A stretch of 35,342 nt of DNA from Collinsella aerofaciens (GCF_901212495.1 NZ_CAAKNY010000073.1:315-35656), one strand, 5' to 3'. Counted from the first letter of the stretch, positions 1 to 9,130 are shown. Translations and numbers: made by a program. The notes: a model not told the origin generated them from the letters alone.

Positions 1-83
1 ATAGCTCATAGACGGAACGACAGGATGCTCGGCTTGTCAGGCGGCCTGTAGAGCTCCCCGAACTCCTTCTTGAAATCGTACAC
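1..83 (-). pseudogene. GyrI-like effector-domain protein, N-terminal fragment with apparent frameshift
   Basis: Reading leftwards from a GTG at 83, the frame gives VYDFKKEFGELY followed by RPPDKPSILSF. This matches what I know of the start of GyrI-like small-molecule-binding proteins (typically M-x-Y/F-D-[FY]-K-K-E-[YF]-K-E-[LF]-Y-x-P-x-x-K-P-x-I). A GGGAGG ribosome-binding site lies about 12 nt upstream of the GTG. The frame meets TGA at 8-6, after only 25 residues. In the next frame the DNA continues as P-S-M-S-Y, which is the expected family continuation (VPxMxY). One missing G near position 17 would explain this. The gene is therefore either frameshifted or affected by a base-calling error, and most of it lies outside the window. 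The family assignment rests on a short stretch. Confidence 0.5.
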
Positions 84-138
84 TATCGCGACATACCTCC
101 CTGAGCTTGGGTTTCCGCCGATATCCGACCAAATATAG

Positions 139-174
139 CAATGGGCGCGGCTTCGTAAGACGCCGCGCCCATTG
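139..174 (-). terminator. Hairpin downstream of guaA
   Basis: A 13-bp GC-rich perfect stem (139-151 with 162-174, core GGGCGCGGC/GCCGCGCCC) with a 10-nt loop lies 34 nt past the guaA stop. On the minus strand it is followed by CTATATTT, not a clean T-run, so it is a probable but imperfect intrinsic terminator. Confidence 0.55.
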
Positions 175-207
175 GCAAACATTATAGCATAGAATCGAAC
201 ACCTGTT

Positions 208-1806
208 CTATTCCCACTCGATGGTCGCCGGCGGCTTGGACGTGATGTCGTAGCACACGCGGTTGGCGCCGGGAACCTCGGCCACGATGCGGCCCGAGAT
301 GCGGGCCAGCACGTCGTAGGGCAGCTTGGCCCAGTCGGCAGTCATGGCATCGCTGGACTCGACAGCGCGAAGGATAATCGGGCGCTGGTAGGTGCGCTCG
401 TCTCCCATGACGCCGACGGACTTGATGTCGGGCAGGACCGCGAAATACTGCCAGCAGCTGTGCTCGGAGTTGCGCTCGCCGGTCTGCTCGAACAGGTGCT
501 CGTTGTAGGCATCGAGCTCCTCGCGCACGATGGCGTCAGCGTTCTTGAGGATCTCGAGCTTCTCCTTGTCGACCGCACCGATAATGCGGATGGCCAGACC
601 CGGGCCCGGGAAGGGCTGGCGGAACACAATGTGACCCGGCAGACCGAGCGCCAGACCAAGCGCGCGGACCTCGTCCTTAAAGAAGTGGTCGAGCGGCTCG
701 ATGAGGTCGAAGTGCACGCCCTCGGGGAACGGGATCAGGTTGTGGTGGCTCTTGATGGTGGCTGTCTTGCCGCCCGTCTTGCGAGCGCCAGACTCGATGA
801 TGTCGGGGTAGATGGTGCCCTGAGCCAGGTACTTGACCGGCTTGCCATCGGTCTCGAGCTGCTGCGCCACGGCGAAGAACTCTTTCCAGAACTGCGTACC
901 GATGATGCGGCGCTTCTGCTCGGGCTCGGTCACGCCGGCCAAAAGCTCGGCATAGCGGTCCTCGGCGTGGACGTGGATAAAGTCAACGTCGAACTGCTTG
1001 GTGAAGACCTCCTCCACCTGCTCGGGCTCGCCCTTGCGCAGCAGACCGTGGTTGATGAACACGCAGGTCATCTGCTTGCCCACGGCACGGGCGCCCAGCG
1101 CAGCCACGACGGAGGAGTCGACGCCGCCGGACAGGGCCAGAATCACGCGGTCGTCGCCGACCTTCTCGCGGAACTCGGCCGTCATGGTCTCGGCCAGGTT
1201 GTCCATGCTCCAGTTGGGCTCCAGGCCGCAGATTTCAAACAGGAAGTTGCTCAGCAGCTGCTGACCGTACTCGGAATGCTTGACCTCGGGGTGGAACTGC
1301 GTGGTGAAGATCTTGCGCTCGACGCACTCCATGGCGGCAACCGGGCACACGTCGGTGCTGGCGGTAACGGTAAAGCCCTCGGGCACCTCGGAGACGGCGT
1401 CGCGGTGGCTCATCCACACGGTCTGCTCCATGGGCGTGGAGTTAAAGAGCTGGGCGCCGGCCGTGCGCGTGATGGTGGCGCGGCCGTACTCGCCCACCTC
1501 GGAGTGGCCGACCTTGCCGCCGAGCGTCACGGCCGTGATCTGATGGCCGTAGCAAAAGCCCAGGACGGGAAGGCCCAGGTCAAAGATGGCAGGATCGATG
1601 GATGGAGCGTCCTCGGCATACACAGAAGCCGGGCCGCCGGAAAGGATGAGCGCGGAGGCGTTCATCTCGCGAATCTCGTCGGCCGAGATGTCGCAGGGGA
1701 CGATCTCGGAATACACGTTGAGGTCGCGGACGCGACGGGCAATGAGCTGACCGTACTGCGCACCAAAGTCGAGTACGAGGACCTTTGCGGAAGCCTTTTG
1801 ATCCAT
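208..1806 (-). CDS. guaA: GMP synthase (glutamine-hydrolysing)
   Basis: Converts XMP to GMP using glutamine and ATP, the last step of de novo guanine nucleotide synthesis in the cytosol. At 532 aa it is full length. The N-terminal class I amidotransferase domain carries the nucleophile Cys85 in GFCYGHQ and the His/Glu pair in FHPEVKH. The ATP-pyrophosphatase domain has the P-loop SGGVDSS near residue 230, and the C-terminal dimerisation domain ends in the family-typical SKPPATIEWE. The start is the ATG at 1806, 5 nt after AGAGGGGG. An in-frame upstream ATG at 1842 would add 12 residues unlike the family and has no such site. The gene stands alone, divergent from the asparaginase gene, and ends in a hairpin at 139-174. 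I saw no purine riboswitch in the leader. Confidence 0.97.
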   Translation of the reverse strand: MDQKASAKVLVLDFGAQYGQLIARRVRDLNVYSEIVPCDISADEIREMNASALILSGGPASVYAEDAPSIDPAIFDLGLPVLGFCYGHQITAVTLGGKVGHSEVGEYGRATITRTAGAQLFNSTPMEQTVWMSHRDAVSEVPEGFTVTASTDVCPVAAMECVERKIFTTQFHPEVKHSEYGQQLLSNFLFEICGLEPNWSMDNLAETMTAEFREKVGDDRVILALSGGVDSSVVAALGARAVGKQMTCVFINHGLLRKGEPEQVEEVFTKQFDVDFIHVHAEDRYAELLAGVTEPEQKRRIIGTQFWKEFFAVAQQLETDGKPVKYLAQGTIYPDIIESGARKTGGKTATIKSHHNLIPFPEGVHFDLIEPLDHFFKDEVRALGLALGLPGHIVFRQPFPGPGLAIRIIGAVDKEKLEILKNADAIVREELDAYNEHLFEQTGERNSEHSCWQYFAVLPDIKSVGVMGDERTYQRPIILRAVESSDAMTADWAKLPYDVLARISGRIVAEVPGANRVCYDITSKPPATIEWE

Positions 1807-2073
1807 GGTTCCCCCTCTTGTTGGCGGGGAGCCGGTGCCCACCCGCGTGAATGAACGAAAATAACTTTCATAGTGTACACGTTATATGGGGTTTCTCGTC
1901 CCTCGCAGCCATCAGCGCACGGCAAACGCACGACCTGGGCCCCTATTTGACGGCAATTGAAGTGTTACAAAACGTTACAGATGATGTAATACGTTTGAAC
2001 ATTGGACGCCCTGTGCCACAATACTGCCGAACGATTCTGCCTCTGCGGCGACAAATACGATAGGAATACCAGC

Positions 2074-3087
2074 ATGAAGCGCATCCTTCTCATCGCCACG
2101 GGCGGCACCATCGCATCGACCGAGGACGGCAACGGCCTCTCCCCCGCCCTGACCGGTGAGGAGCTCGCCCAGAGCGTCCCCGAGATCTCGGGCCTCTGCG
2201 AGCTCGACGTCATGCAGCCCATGAACATCGACAGCACCAATATGCGCCCGAGTGACTGGATGCGTATCCGCGACGTCATCGTCGAGGGTTATGCCGACCA
2301 CGACGGCTTTGTGGTCCTGCACGGCACCGATACCATGAGCTACACCGCGGCAGCGCTTTCCTATCTGATTCAGGACAGCCCCAAGCCCATCGTGCTCACC
2401 GGCTCGCAAAAGCCCATGGGCAACCCCTTTACCGATGCCAAGCTCAATCTGTACCAGAGCCTGCTCTATGCGGTCGACGAGCATTCGCACGATGTCTCAA
2501 TCGTGTTTGGCGGTGTGGCCATTGCCGGCACGCGCGCCCGCAAGCAGCGCACCATGAGCTTCAACGCGTTCATTAGCGTCAACTATCCGCCCATCGCCTA
2601 CATCCGAAACGACCGCATCGTGCGCAACGGGCTTCACGGCACGCATCAGAATGAGAGCCCGGTTCGTTTCTACGACAGTATCGACCCGCGCGTGTTTGTC
2701 CTTAAGCTCACGCCCGGCGTGAATCCGGGCATTCTCGACGCCCTTGCCGATAGCTACGACGCCGTGATTCTGGAGACCTTTGGCATTGGCGGTATTCCCG
2801 AGTTTGGCGAGTCCGGTGAGTCATTCCAGGAGACAATTTTCCGCTGGGTCGATTCGGGCCGCACCGTCGTTATGACAACACAGGTCCCCGAAGAGGGCCT
2901 CGACCTGGGCGTTTATGAGGTCGGCCGTGCCTACGCCGACCATCCGGGTATTTTACGCGGCGACGACATGACCACCGAGACGCTCGTGGCCAAAACTATG
3001 TGGGCACTCGGCCAGTCACGCGATGCGGCCGAGATTCAGCGCCTGTTCTACAGCCAAGTCAACCACGACCGCGTCCCGATGGCATAG
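2074..3087 (+). CDS. ansA: Type I (cytosolic) L-asparaginase
   Basis: Hydrolyses L-asparagine to aspartate and ammonia. The 337-aa protein starts MKRILLIATGGTIAS with no signal peptide, so it is the cytosolic type. The two hallmark motifs are present: TGGTIAS with catalytic Thr12, and HGTDTM with Thr85-Asp86. LTGSQKPMG near residue 108 is also typical of the family. The ATG at 2074 follows a weak AGGA about 8-10 nt upstream. An in-frame ATG at 2002 would add 24 residues that look non-coding. A possible promoter is TTGAAC (1995-2000), an 18-nt spacer and CAATAC (2019-2024), but this is weak. The gene converges on the XRE gene, with a small 7-bp hairpin (3101-3122) between them. A glutaminase activity cannot be excluded from sequence alone. 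Confidence 0.93.
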   Translation: MKRILLIATGGTIASTEDGNGLSPALTGEELAQSVPEISGLCELDVMQPMNIDSTNMRPSDWMRIRDVIVEGYADHDGFVVLHGTDTMSYTAAALSYLIQDSPKPIVLTGSQKPMGNPFTDAKLNLYQSLLYAVDEHSHDVSIVFGGVAIAGTRARKQRTMSFNAFISVNYPPIAYIRNDRIVRNGLHGTHQNESPVRFYDSIDPRVFVLKLTPGVNPGILDALADSYDAVILETFGIGGIPEFGESGESFQETIFRWVDSGRTVVMTTQVPEEGLDLGVYEVGRAYADHPGILRGDDMTTETLVAKTMWALGQSRDAAEIQRLFYSQVNHDRVPMA

Positions 3088-3109
3088 TTCAGTTGTCGAC
3101 GGGTATCCC

Positions 3110-3328
3110 CTATTCGATACCCTCGAGAAGTTCTGACACCGTCATGCCGAGTGCGGGCGCGATCTTAAATAGAACCTTGAGCGTGAAATTTGCCGTCCCA
3201 TCTTCGATTCGGTCGAGGTAGGGTCGGCTGATTCCTGCTGCCACGCAAAAATCGACCTTGGAGATACCAAGGGCCTTGCGCGTCTCTTCGACCCGCCTAC
3301 CAAGAATCTGTTTCGCACGTTCGTCCAT
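3110..3328 (-). CDS. Small XRE-family helix-turn-helix regulator
   Basis: This 72-aa protein is essentially one Cro/CI-type DNA-binding domain. The motif GISKVDFCVAAGISRPYLDR (residues 21-40) gives helices 2 and 3, with the usual Ser-Arg-x-x-[IL]-x-x-[IL]-E pattern continuing to RIEDG. The C-terminus (APALGMTVSELLEG) is the standard last helix. It has no sensor domain, so it is likely a simple repressor or antitoxin-like regulator that acts as a dimer. It is divergent from the gene at 3405, and a perfect 24-bp palindrome sits between them as the obvious operator. No convincing Shine-Dalgarno precedes the ATG. Autorepression is inferred, not shown. Confidence 0.88.
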   Translation of the reverse strand: MDERAKQILGRRVEETRKALGISKVDFCVAAGISRPYLDRIEDGTANFTLKVLFKIAPALGMTVSELLEGIE

Positions 3329-3357
3329 GCAGCCGAGTTTGAAATGGAGCCGAACAT

Positions 3358-3381
3358 AAACGTAAACTATAGTTTACGTTT
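3358..3381. promoter_or_regulatory. Perfect 24-bp palindromic operator between divergent genes
   Basis: Positions 3358-3381 form a perfect dyad, AAACGTAAACTA and its exact reverse complement. It lies 30 bp upstream of the XRE start and 24 bp upstream of the 3405 start. It contains TATAGT (3368-3373) and so may overlap a -10 element. The position and symmetry suit binding by the XRE dimer. That the two interact is inferred. Confidence 0.75.
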
Positions 3382-3404
3382 TTCCGAATACACAGGAGTT
3401 TTCT

Positions 3405-3794
3405 ATGTCGGGTTCTTCGGTCCGCATGTACCGAGCCACGCTTCGCACGAACAGCGCGCCGCCCAAGCTCGTCGTCGTTGAAGCAGAATGCTTTTCGCCC
3501 GATGAGCGCACAGCATTTGCATTGCTATCGAGTCGCGTCGCCGCCGTTCTGGTCCCTTGCCCGGCGCAAGGTGAACTTGCCATGCAATGCCAAGCGCACG
3601 GCTGCTCGCTCAATCAGGCTGCCGTAATCGCAACCAGCCAACGCGGCCTGCCGCTCCTTTTAGAAGCCGGCATAGCGCTCGCCCTTCGCGGCGCCGGATA
3701 CGAAAACGAGGCCGCCGCCGATGTGGTCTTTCAACCACGATCGAGCGGCGGCCTCGCAGCGGCCATCGAATATGCTTGCAGGCTCGCTGCCTAA
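3405..3794 (+). CDS. Uncharacterised 129-aa protein, possible HAD-like C-terminal remnant
   Basis: I do not recognise this gene with confidence. An AGGAG 7 nt upstream of the ATG and ordinary codon use support translation. The first half (RATLRTNSAPPKLVVVEAE) has no clear motif and there is no signal peptide or membrane segment. The second half (LLLEAGIALALRGAGYENEA, then AADVVF and LAAAIEY, about residues 84-125) resembles the end of Cof-type or P-type HAD phosphatases, where an Asn-Asp is followed by a 'GIAMGNA..K..AD.V' pattern. The catalytic DxD and the Asn-Asp are missing. It could be a derived non-catalytic domain shared by a small lineage-specific family. Its promoter faces the XRE gene across the palindrome, so it is probably controlled by that repressor. 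A toxin role is conceivable but unsupported. Confidence 0.6.
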   Translation: MSGSSVRMYRATLRTNSAPPKLVVVEAECFSPDERTAFALLSSRVAAVLVPCPAQGELAMQCQAHGCSLNQAAVIATSQRGLPLLLEAGIALALRGAGYENEAAADVVFQPRSSGGLAAAIEYACRLAA

Positions 3795-3803
3795 AGGGGC
3801 GAG

Positions 3804-4187
3804 CTAAAAGCCCAGACCAAAGCCCGTGCCGGTAATCGCTGAATACATAAAGTAGACGTTGATCACATTTAGGAACACGCCTGTGATGCAGCCGTTGCGC
3901 AGGTAGCGCTCGCACACGATGCGCGCCATGGCGGCGGAGTCATCATTGTTTTTAGCCTGGCGTCCCGCCGTAAAGTACGTCGCCGCGCCGAGTAGCAGAT
4001 TGAGCACCGGCAACGCCAGCAACTCGTAGCTCTTGCCCCAACGCGTCACCTCGCCGGCTGCGTTAAATTTCGTTGCCACCTCGGGACCAATGTTGGGGAT
4101 CACAAACGTCGCGACCACTAGCGGAAGCACCGCAAGCACCAGCAGCGCGATGCCCATGTAGCCGGCTTTTTTTCCAAATTTGAACAT
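3804..4187 (-). CDS. DUF1648-type small integral membrane protein
   Basis: The 127-aa protein has three or four hydrophobic segments: about residues 10-30 (GIALLVLAVLPLVVATFVI), 55-73 (ELLALPVLNLLLGAATYF) and 98-120. Between the first two lies PNIGPEVATKFNAAGEVTRW, the 'IP.H.n..G...rwg' signature of DUF1648, the domain also found at the N-terminus of SdpI immunity proteins. It is shorter than SdpI. Its start lies 11 nt past the ychF stop, with its AAGGA inside that region, so the two genes are probably co-transcribed. It converges on the 129-aa gene with only 9 nt between stop codons. The role is unknown; membrane location is secure. Confidence 0.8.
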   Translation of the reverse strand: MFKFGKKAGYMGIALLVLAVLPLVVATFVIPNIGPEVATKFNAAGEVTRWGKSYELLALPVLNLLLGAATYFTAGRQAKNNDDSAAMARIVCERYLRNGCITGVFLNVINVYFMYSAITGTGFGLGF

Positions 4188-4198
4188 GTGCGCCGTCC

Positions 4199-5275
<1,077 letters not shown>

Positions 5276-5318
5276 GACAGCTCCTTTTGGTACAGGTACT
5301 TCAAACTGCATAAGTATA

Positions 5319-5362
5319 GCGCCGCCGCAGCATCCGGGCGAATCCGGACACCGCGGCGGCGC
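5319..5362 (-). terminator. GC-rich hairpin between the 4Fe-4S gene and ychF
   Basis: A perfect 10-bp stem (GCGCCGCCGC at 5319-5328 with GCGGCGGCGC at 5353-5362) encloses a smaller TCCGG/CCGGA stem. It lies 27 nt past the 4Fe-4S gene stop. No T-run follows; instead a TATACT promoter-like box for ychF begins at once. It may be a bidirectional or factor-assisted terminator. Confidence 0.5.
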
Positions 5363-5389
5363 AAATGAAGCAGAGATTGGGGACGCTGG

Positions 5390-6643
5390 CTAGTCCGCGA
5401 GTTTCTCCACCTGGTCGAGCATCTTGCCAAGCTTGGCCTTTGCCTCAGCCTTGACCTTCTCGGCCTCTTCATGAGCCTTCGCCTTCTGAGCGGCCTTTTC
5501 CTCGGCCTCGGGGTCGACAACGACCAGATTGGACGCATCGTGCTCGACCAACTTGAGCGCATGCTCGGGACACACCTTGACACAGGCGCCGCAACCTAGG
5601 CAATACGTGGATTCCAGTGCAAAGCGACCGCTTCCCACCAAATCACAGGCAAACGTGGGGCACACGTTGACGCACTCGCCGCACGACGTGCACTTGTCAA
5701 AATCGCACTCAGGCGTGCTCACCATCATGTTCTGGGCAAGCTCGGGGTGGTTTTGAAGCGTTGAGAGCACCAGCTGCCGCCCATGGGTGAGCGAACGGCG
5801 ACGCTTGGCCGTCGTGGTGCCGCACATGGTGTTGAGCGTACGCTCGAGCTGCGTGATCTGGTGACGGTGGGCCTTCAACTTCTGCGTCACCGAGGCCAGC
5901 GCCGCCGTCGCCGGATTGAGCTTGGTCACTGTCAGGCCCGTCGTGCGGGCGATCTTTTCCATGTACTCCTTGCGCTCGTACTCGCGAAGCTTATGGCACT
6001 TGAGGCTCTTGGGGTCGACCTCCAAGCCCATACCCGTGCCAGACCACTCCTCGGCCTTCGCAATCGCCTCGCCCAGAATGTCCTCACCACCGGTGTTGCG
6101 GCACTTATCGCACACGCCCAGCGGCAGGTAGACGCTCACGTTGGGATAGTCGGCCAGCACCGAGAACCATGTCTCGGCCGTAATATCTCCCACGCAGGCA
6201 ACGACGACCTCGTTTTCGCGCGGCATGCGCTTGAGGGCGCGCGTGCAGGTGACGTAAGCGGTCTCGTGGCTCGTAGCAGCAGAGACAATGTTGTCATACA
6301 GGTTTTTAGGCGCCAGGCGCGGCGAGATGATCGCCTCGGTCGGGCAGGCAGCGGCGCACAGGCCGCACTTGCGACAGGAGTCGAGGATCTCAATGGCGTC
6401 TTCTTCGACCTCGATAGCGTTGACCGGGCACACGTCCATGCACGCGGTGCAGCCGCTCTTTTCGTTTTTGCAGGTCAGACACGGAATGGTGTTGCCGCGC
6501 GGGCGCTCCTTGTAGTCGGCAGGATTCCACTGCGGCGCCGACGGATCGAGTGCATCGGTCACGCCGCCGAGCGGGTTTTTAAGAAAGTCGAAACCCTTGC
6601 TGATCTCGATAATGTCATCAAACAGATCGTGTTCCTGCGCCAT
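5390..6643 (-). CDS. Multi-cluster 4Fe-4S ferredoxin-type protein
   Basis: The 417-aa soluble protein carries four ferredoxin-like cysteine groups in two pairs. Near the N-terminus are C65xxC68xxxC72P, preceded by C55xxC58, and C90xxC93xxC96xxxC100P. Near the C-terminus are C318xxC321xxC324xxxC328P and C348xxC351xxC354xxxC358P. The middle (about 115-300) has conserved-looking Cys residues, for example VACVGD and GVCDKC, and resembles iron-sulfur adaptor proteins that pass electrons to anaerobic oxidoreductases. The last 45 residues are a charged Ala/Glu/Lys helix. The start is the ATG at 6643, 6 nt after GGGAGGGG. No partner oxidoreductase is adjacent, so the redox partner is unknown. The electron-transfer role is a family-level inference. 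Confidence 0.8.
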   Translation of the reverse strand: MAQEHDLFDDIIEISKGFDFLKNPLGGVTDALDPSAPQWNPADYKERPRGNTIPCLTCKNEKSGCTACMDVCPVNAIEVEEDAIEILDSCRKCGLCAAACPTEAIISPRLAPKNLYDNIVSAATSHETAYVTCTRALKRMPRENEVVVACVGDITAETWFSVLADYPNVSVYLPLGVCDKCRNTGGEDILGEAIAKAEEWSGTGMGLEVDPKSLKCHKLREYERKEYMEKIARTTGLTVTKLNPATAALASVTQKLKAHRHQITQLERTLNTMCGTTTAKRRRSLTHGRQLVLSTLQNHPELAQNMMVSTPECDFDKCTSCGECVNVCPTFACDLVGSGRFALESTYCLGCGACVKVCPEHALKLVEHDASNLVVVDPEAEEKAAQKAKAHEEAEKVKAEAKAKLGKMLDQVEKLAD

Positions 6644-6794
6644 GCGCGGCCCCTCCCTGAGCAGTGCAAACAAGCAAGAGTTAATGATACGCTATCGGCC
6701 CACGCCTCGGGCAAATTACACGCGGAGCACCTTTGCGGCAAATAGCCCATGGCCTATCGCCGCCTCGATTGCACAAGGTCAATCAAGCGCCAAA

Positions 6795-7862
6795 CTATGC
6801 CTCGCGCATGAGCTCAACGAGCTTTTGCCTGGTCACCCTTGTCTGCTCGTTGGCTATATTGCGTTCGTTTCTAAAGGCCGCATCCGCAACGCTCATCAGG
6901 TCGGCATCGGAAATCTCGCCAAGGCCCAGCTCCGCGAGCGTCGTCGGCAGGCCGACGCGCTGGCAAAACTCGAGCACCTGATCAAGCTCGGGCGCACGCT
7001 CCAGGCGCAGCTGCACCACCAGACCAAACGCTACGGCCTCACCATGCATGGCCTTGCACTCGGGCAGAATCGTCAGACCGTTGGCGATGGCATGCGCCAA
7101 CGCCAAGCCACCGCTCTCAAAGCCGACGCCCGAGAGCAGAATATTGCACTCGATCAGGCGCTCAACCGCCGGCGATATACGCCCCTTTTTGAGATCGCGC
7201 TTGGCAGCGACGCCGCACTCCATGAGTGTGTCATAGCAGGCACGAGCCGCAACCAAGGCCAAGTGCCCCGGCGCGCCACCGTGCTCGTTGGCGCCATGTG
7301 CCGCGGCGCACGAACGCGCCTCGAAGTACGTTGCCAGCGCGTCGCCCATACCGGCAACCGTCATACGCAGCGGGGCTGCCGCGACCACGTTGGTATCGAC
7401 CACGACCAGGTCAGGGTTCTTCTCGAGCATCAGGTAGCGGTCGAACGACCCGTCCTCGTGATACAGCACCGAGATCGCGCTGCACGGACCGTCCATCGAA
7501 GCCGCCGTGGGGCACACGCACAACGGCAGCTCAGCATAAAACGCAACGGCCTTGGCGATATCGAGCATCTTGCCGCCACCGATACCCACCACCATGTCGC
7601 AATACTCGGCCTGGGCTTCCTTAGCCATTTCGACAACGGCCTCTTCCGTACACGGACCGTCATAGATCTTAAAGAACGGCTCGCTTAGATTTTCGTCCAG
7701 AAATCCATCGACGATCTGCTTGCACAGCCGATCCTCGGTGCCCTGGTCAAACAAGACATAGGCAGCGCAGCCCAACCATGACAAATACCTGCCCTGACGC
7801 GAAAGTTCGCCCGGCCCTTGAACATACTGGCCGGGACCGCCATAAACCATAGGAAGCGCCAT
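6795..7862 (-). CDS. Glycerol dehydrogenase-like NAD-dependent enzyme (GldA paralogue 2)
   Basis: A 355-aa group III metal-dependent polyol dehydrogenase. It has the NAD-binding GIGGGK near residue 93 and metal ligands Asp174 (GMGDALATYFEA), His257 (ALAHAIANG) and His273 (MHGEAVAFG), spaced as in GldA. It is clearly paralogous to the gene upstream at 8012-9112 but well diverged: the N-terminus is reworked (MALPMVYGGPGQYVQGPGEL) and the C-terminus is shorter. The ATG at 7862 follows GAAAGGGCGG. Longer in-frame starts up to 7964 would run through the large hairpin at 7894-7958. The substrate (glycerol, 1,2-propanediol or another polyol) cannot be read from sequence. The hairpin in its leader suggests its own control. 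Confidence 0.85.
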   Translation of the reverse strand: MALPMVYGGPGQYVQGPGELSRQGRYLSWLGCAAYVLFDQGTEDRLCKQIVDGFLDENLSEPFFKIYDGPCTEEAVVEMAKEAQAEYCDMVVGIGGGKMLDIAKAVAFYAELPLCVCPTAASMDGPCSAISVLYHEDGSFDRYLMLEKNPDLVVVDTNVVAAAPLRMTVAGMGDALATYFEARSCAAAHGANEHGGAPGHLALVAARACYDTLMECGVAAKRDLKKGRISPAVERLIECNILLSGVGFESGGLALAHAIANGLTILPECKAMHGEAVAFGLVVQLRLERAPELDQVLEFCQRVGLPTTLAELGLGEISDADLMSVADAAFRNERNIANEQTRVTRQKLVELMREA

Positions 7863-7893
7863 ACGAGAATCCGCCCTTTCACTCACTCGACAT

Positions 7894-7958
7894 TGGTGCA
7901 AACTAACCCGATCCCCTTGCACCAACTTGGTGCGATGGGGATAGGTTAGTTTGCACCA
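7894..7958. promoter_or_regulatory. 65-bp composite hairpin between the two gldA-like genes
   Basis: Three nested stems make an almost complete dyad: 15 bp (7894-7908 with 7944-7958), ATCCCC/GGGGAT (7911-7916 with 7937-7942) and GCACCA/TGGTGC (7919-7924 with 7928-7933) around a 3-nt loop. The word GGTGCAA, or a one-base variant, occurs four times in alternating orientation. It ends 31 bp before the start codon of the 6795-7862 gene and has no T-run. An operator for an oligomeric regulator or a leader RNA structure both fit. Confidence 0.7.
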
Positions 7959-7962
7959 TAGC

Positions 7963-7999
7963 AAAAGGGGACAAAGTCATCTGCTGGCTTTGCCCCCTT
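7963..7999 (-). terminator. Terminator of gldA (8012-9112)
   Basis: On the minus strand AAGGGG-C-CAAAG... pairs with CTTTG-CCCCTT (7965-7976 with 7988-7999, one mismatch) and is followed by TTTT then GC. It begins 12 nt past the gldA stop. Confidence 0.75.
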
Positions 8000-8011
8000 C
8001 CTTAGCTTGAT

Positions 8012-9112
8012 TTACTCATCCATAAGGTAGTAGTGGCCCAGCGCGTCGGCGCCCAGGATGGCGTTTGCGACTATCTCGGGCGTCACCTCAAACGGCATGT
8101 TGCACATGGTGTCCTCGGGCGCGCACGCGGCCTCGGCAACAATCATGGCCTGCTCGCGCGTCACCTCGGCAACACCAAGCTCCTTCATCGTGACCGGCAG
8201 GCCCAGCTCAATGCAGAACCCCAAGACTTCCTCGAGTTTCTCAGTCGGGGCATCCTCGAGTACCAGCTGGACGATGGTGCCGAAGGCGACCTTCTCACCG
8301 TGATACATGCCATGGCACTCGGGCAGCATCGTCAGACCATTGTGGATGGCATGAGCAGCAGCAAGGCCCGAGCTCTCAAAGCCAATGCCCGAAAGCAGCG
8401 TATTGGCCTCGATGATATGCTCGACGGCAGGCGTGAGCGCACCCTTCTCCAGCGCGACCTTGGCCTTGACGCCATCGGCCATAAGCGTCTCGTAGCAGAG
8501 CTTGGCGAGCGCCAGGCCGGCCATGCCGCCCTTGCCGCCAGCGCAGGTGCCACCGTCGGCATCATGCGTCGCCTGGGCCTCAAAGTAAGTTGCGAGCGCA
8601 TCGCCCATACCGGAAACCGTCAGGCGCACCGGGCTCGCCGCGATAACCGTCGTATCCATCAGGACAATGTTGGGGTTTGCCTTAAGGAAGAGATATTTAT
8701 CGAACTGGCCGTCGTCGGTGTAGAGCACCGAAAGCGCCGAACACGGGGCATCGGTCGAAGCAATGGTGGGGCAAATGATAACCGGGGACTCCAGGTAGTA
8801 GGCGACGGCCTTCGCGGTATCGAGGATCTTGCCGCCGCCGACGCCGACGATGATGTCGCAGCCGTTGTCGCGAGCGAGCGCCACCAAACGGTCGACCTCG
8901 CCCTTGGAGCACTCGCCGTTAAAGTCCTCAAACAGCAGCTCGGCCTTGGCCTCGGCAAAGCCGCCCTCGATCTTGGCGCCGACGCGCTTCTTGCCCGAAG
9001 GCGTCACGATGACGAGGGCCTTAGCGCCGAGTGGCTCGACATAGGAGCCGAGCTTGGCCAGCTCGTCCGGGCCCTGGATGTACTTGCTGGGGCTATTGAA
9101 GATTGCAGCCAT
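8012..9112 (-). CDS. gldA: Glycerol dehydrogenase
   Basis: Oxidises glycerol to dihydroxyacetone with NAD+, a step in anaerobic glycerol use. At 366 aa it matches the family length. NAD-binding GVGGGK lies at 90-95. The zinc ligands are Asp171, His254 and His271, the same positions as I know for bacterial GldA. The N-terminus, FNSPSKYIQGPDELAKLG, is diagnostic. The ATG at 9112 follows AGAGGATGGGAT. Strong terminators flank it (9131-9175 upstream, 7963-7999 downstream), so it is probably monocistronic although its two dehydrogenase neighbours lie on the same strand. No dihydroxyacetone kinase gene is in view. Confidence 0.93.
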   Translation of the reverse strand: MAAIFNSPSKYIQGPDELAKLGSYVEPLGAKALVIVTPSGKKRVGAKIEGGFAEAKAELLFEDFNGECSKGEVDRLVALARDNGCDIIVGVGGGKILDTAKAVAYYLESPVIICPTIASTDAPCSALSVLYTDDGQFDKYLFLKANPNIVLMDTTVIAASPVRLTVSGMGDALATYFEAQATHDADGGTCAGGKGGMAGLALAKLCYETLMADGVKAKVALEKGALTPAVEHIIEANTLLSGIGFESSGLAAAHAIHNGLTMLPECHGMYHGEKVAFGTIVQLVLEDAPTEKLEEVLGFCIELGLPVTMKELGVAEVTREQAMIVAEAACAPEDTMCNMPFEVTPEIVANAILGADALGHYYLMDE

Positions 9113-9130
9113 GTTTATCCCATCCTCTAA

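Noticed and set aside
460..1854. 464-aa plus-strand reading frame opposite guaA
   Set aside because: It is the antisense shadow of a certain gene, has no ribosome-binding site or family features, and its composition mirrors guaA codons.
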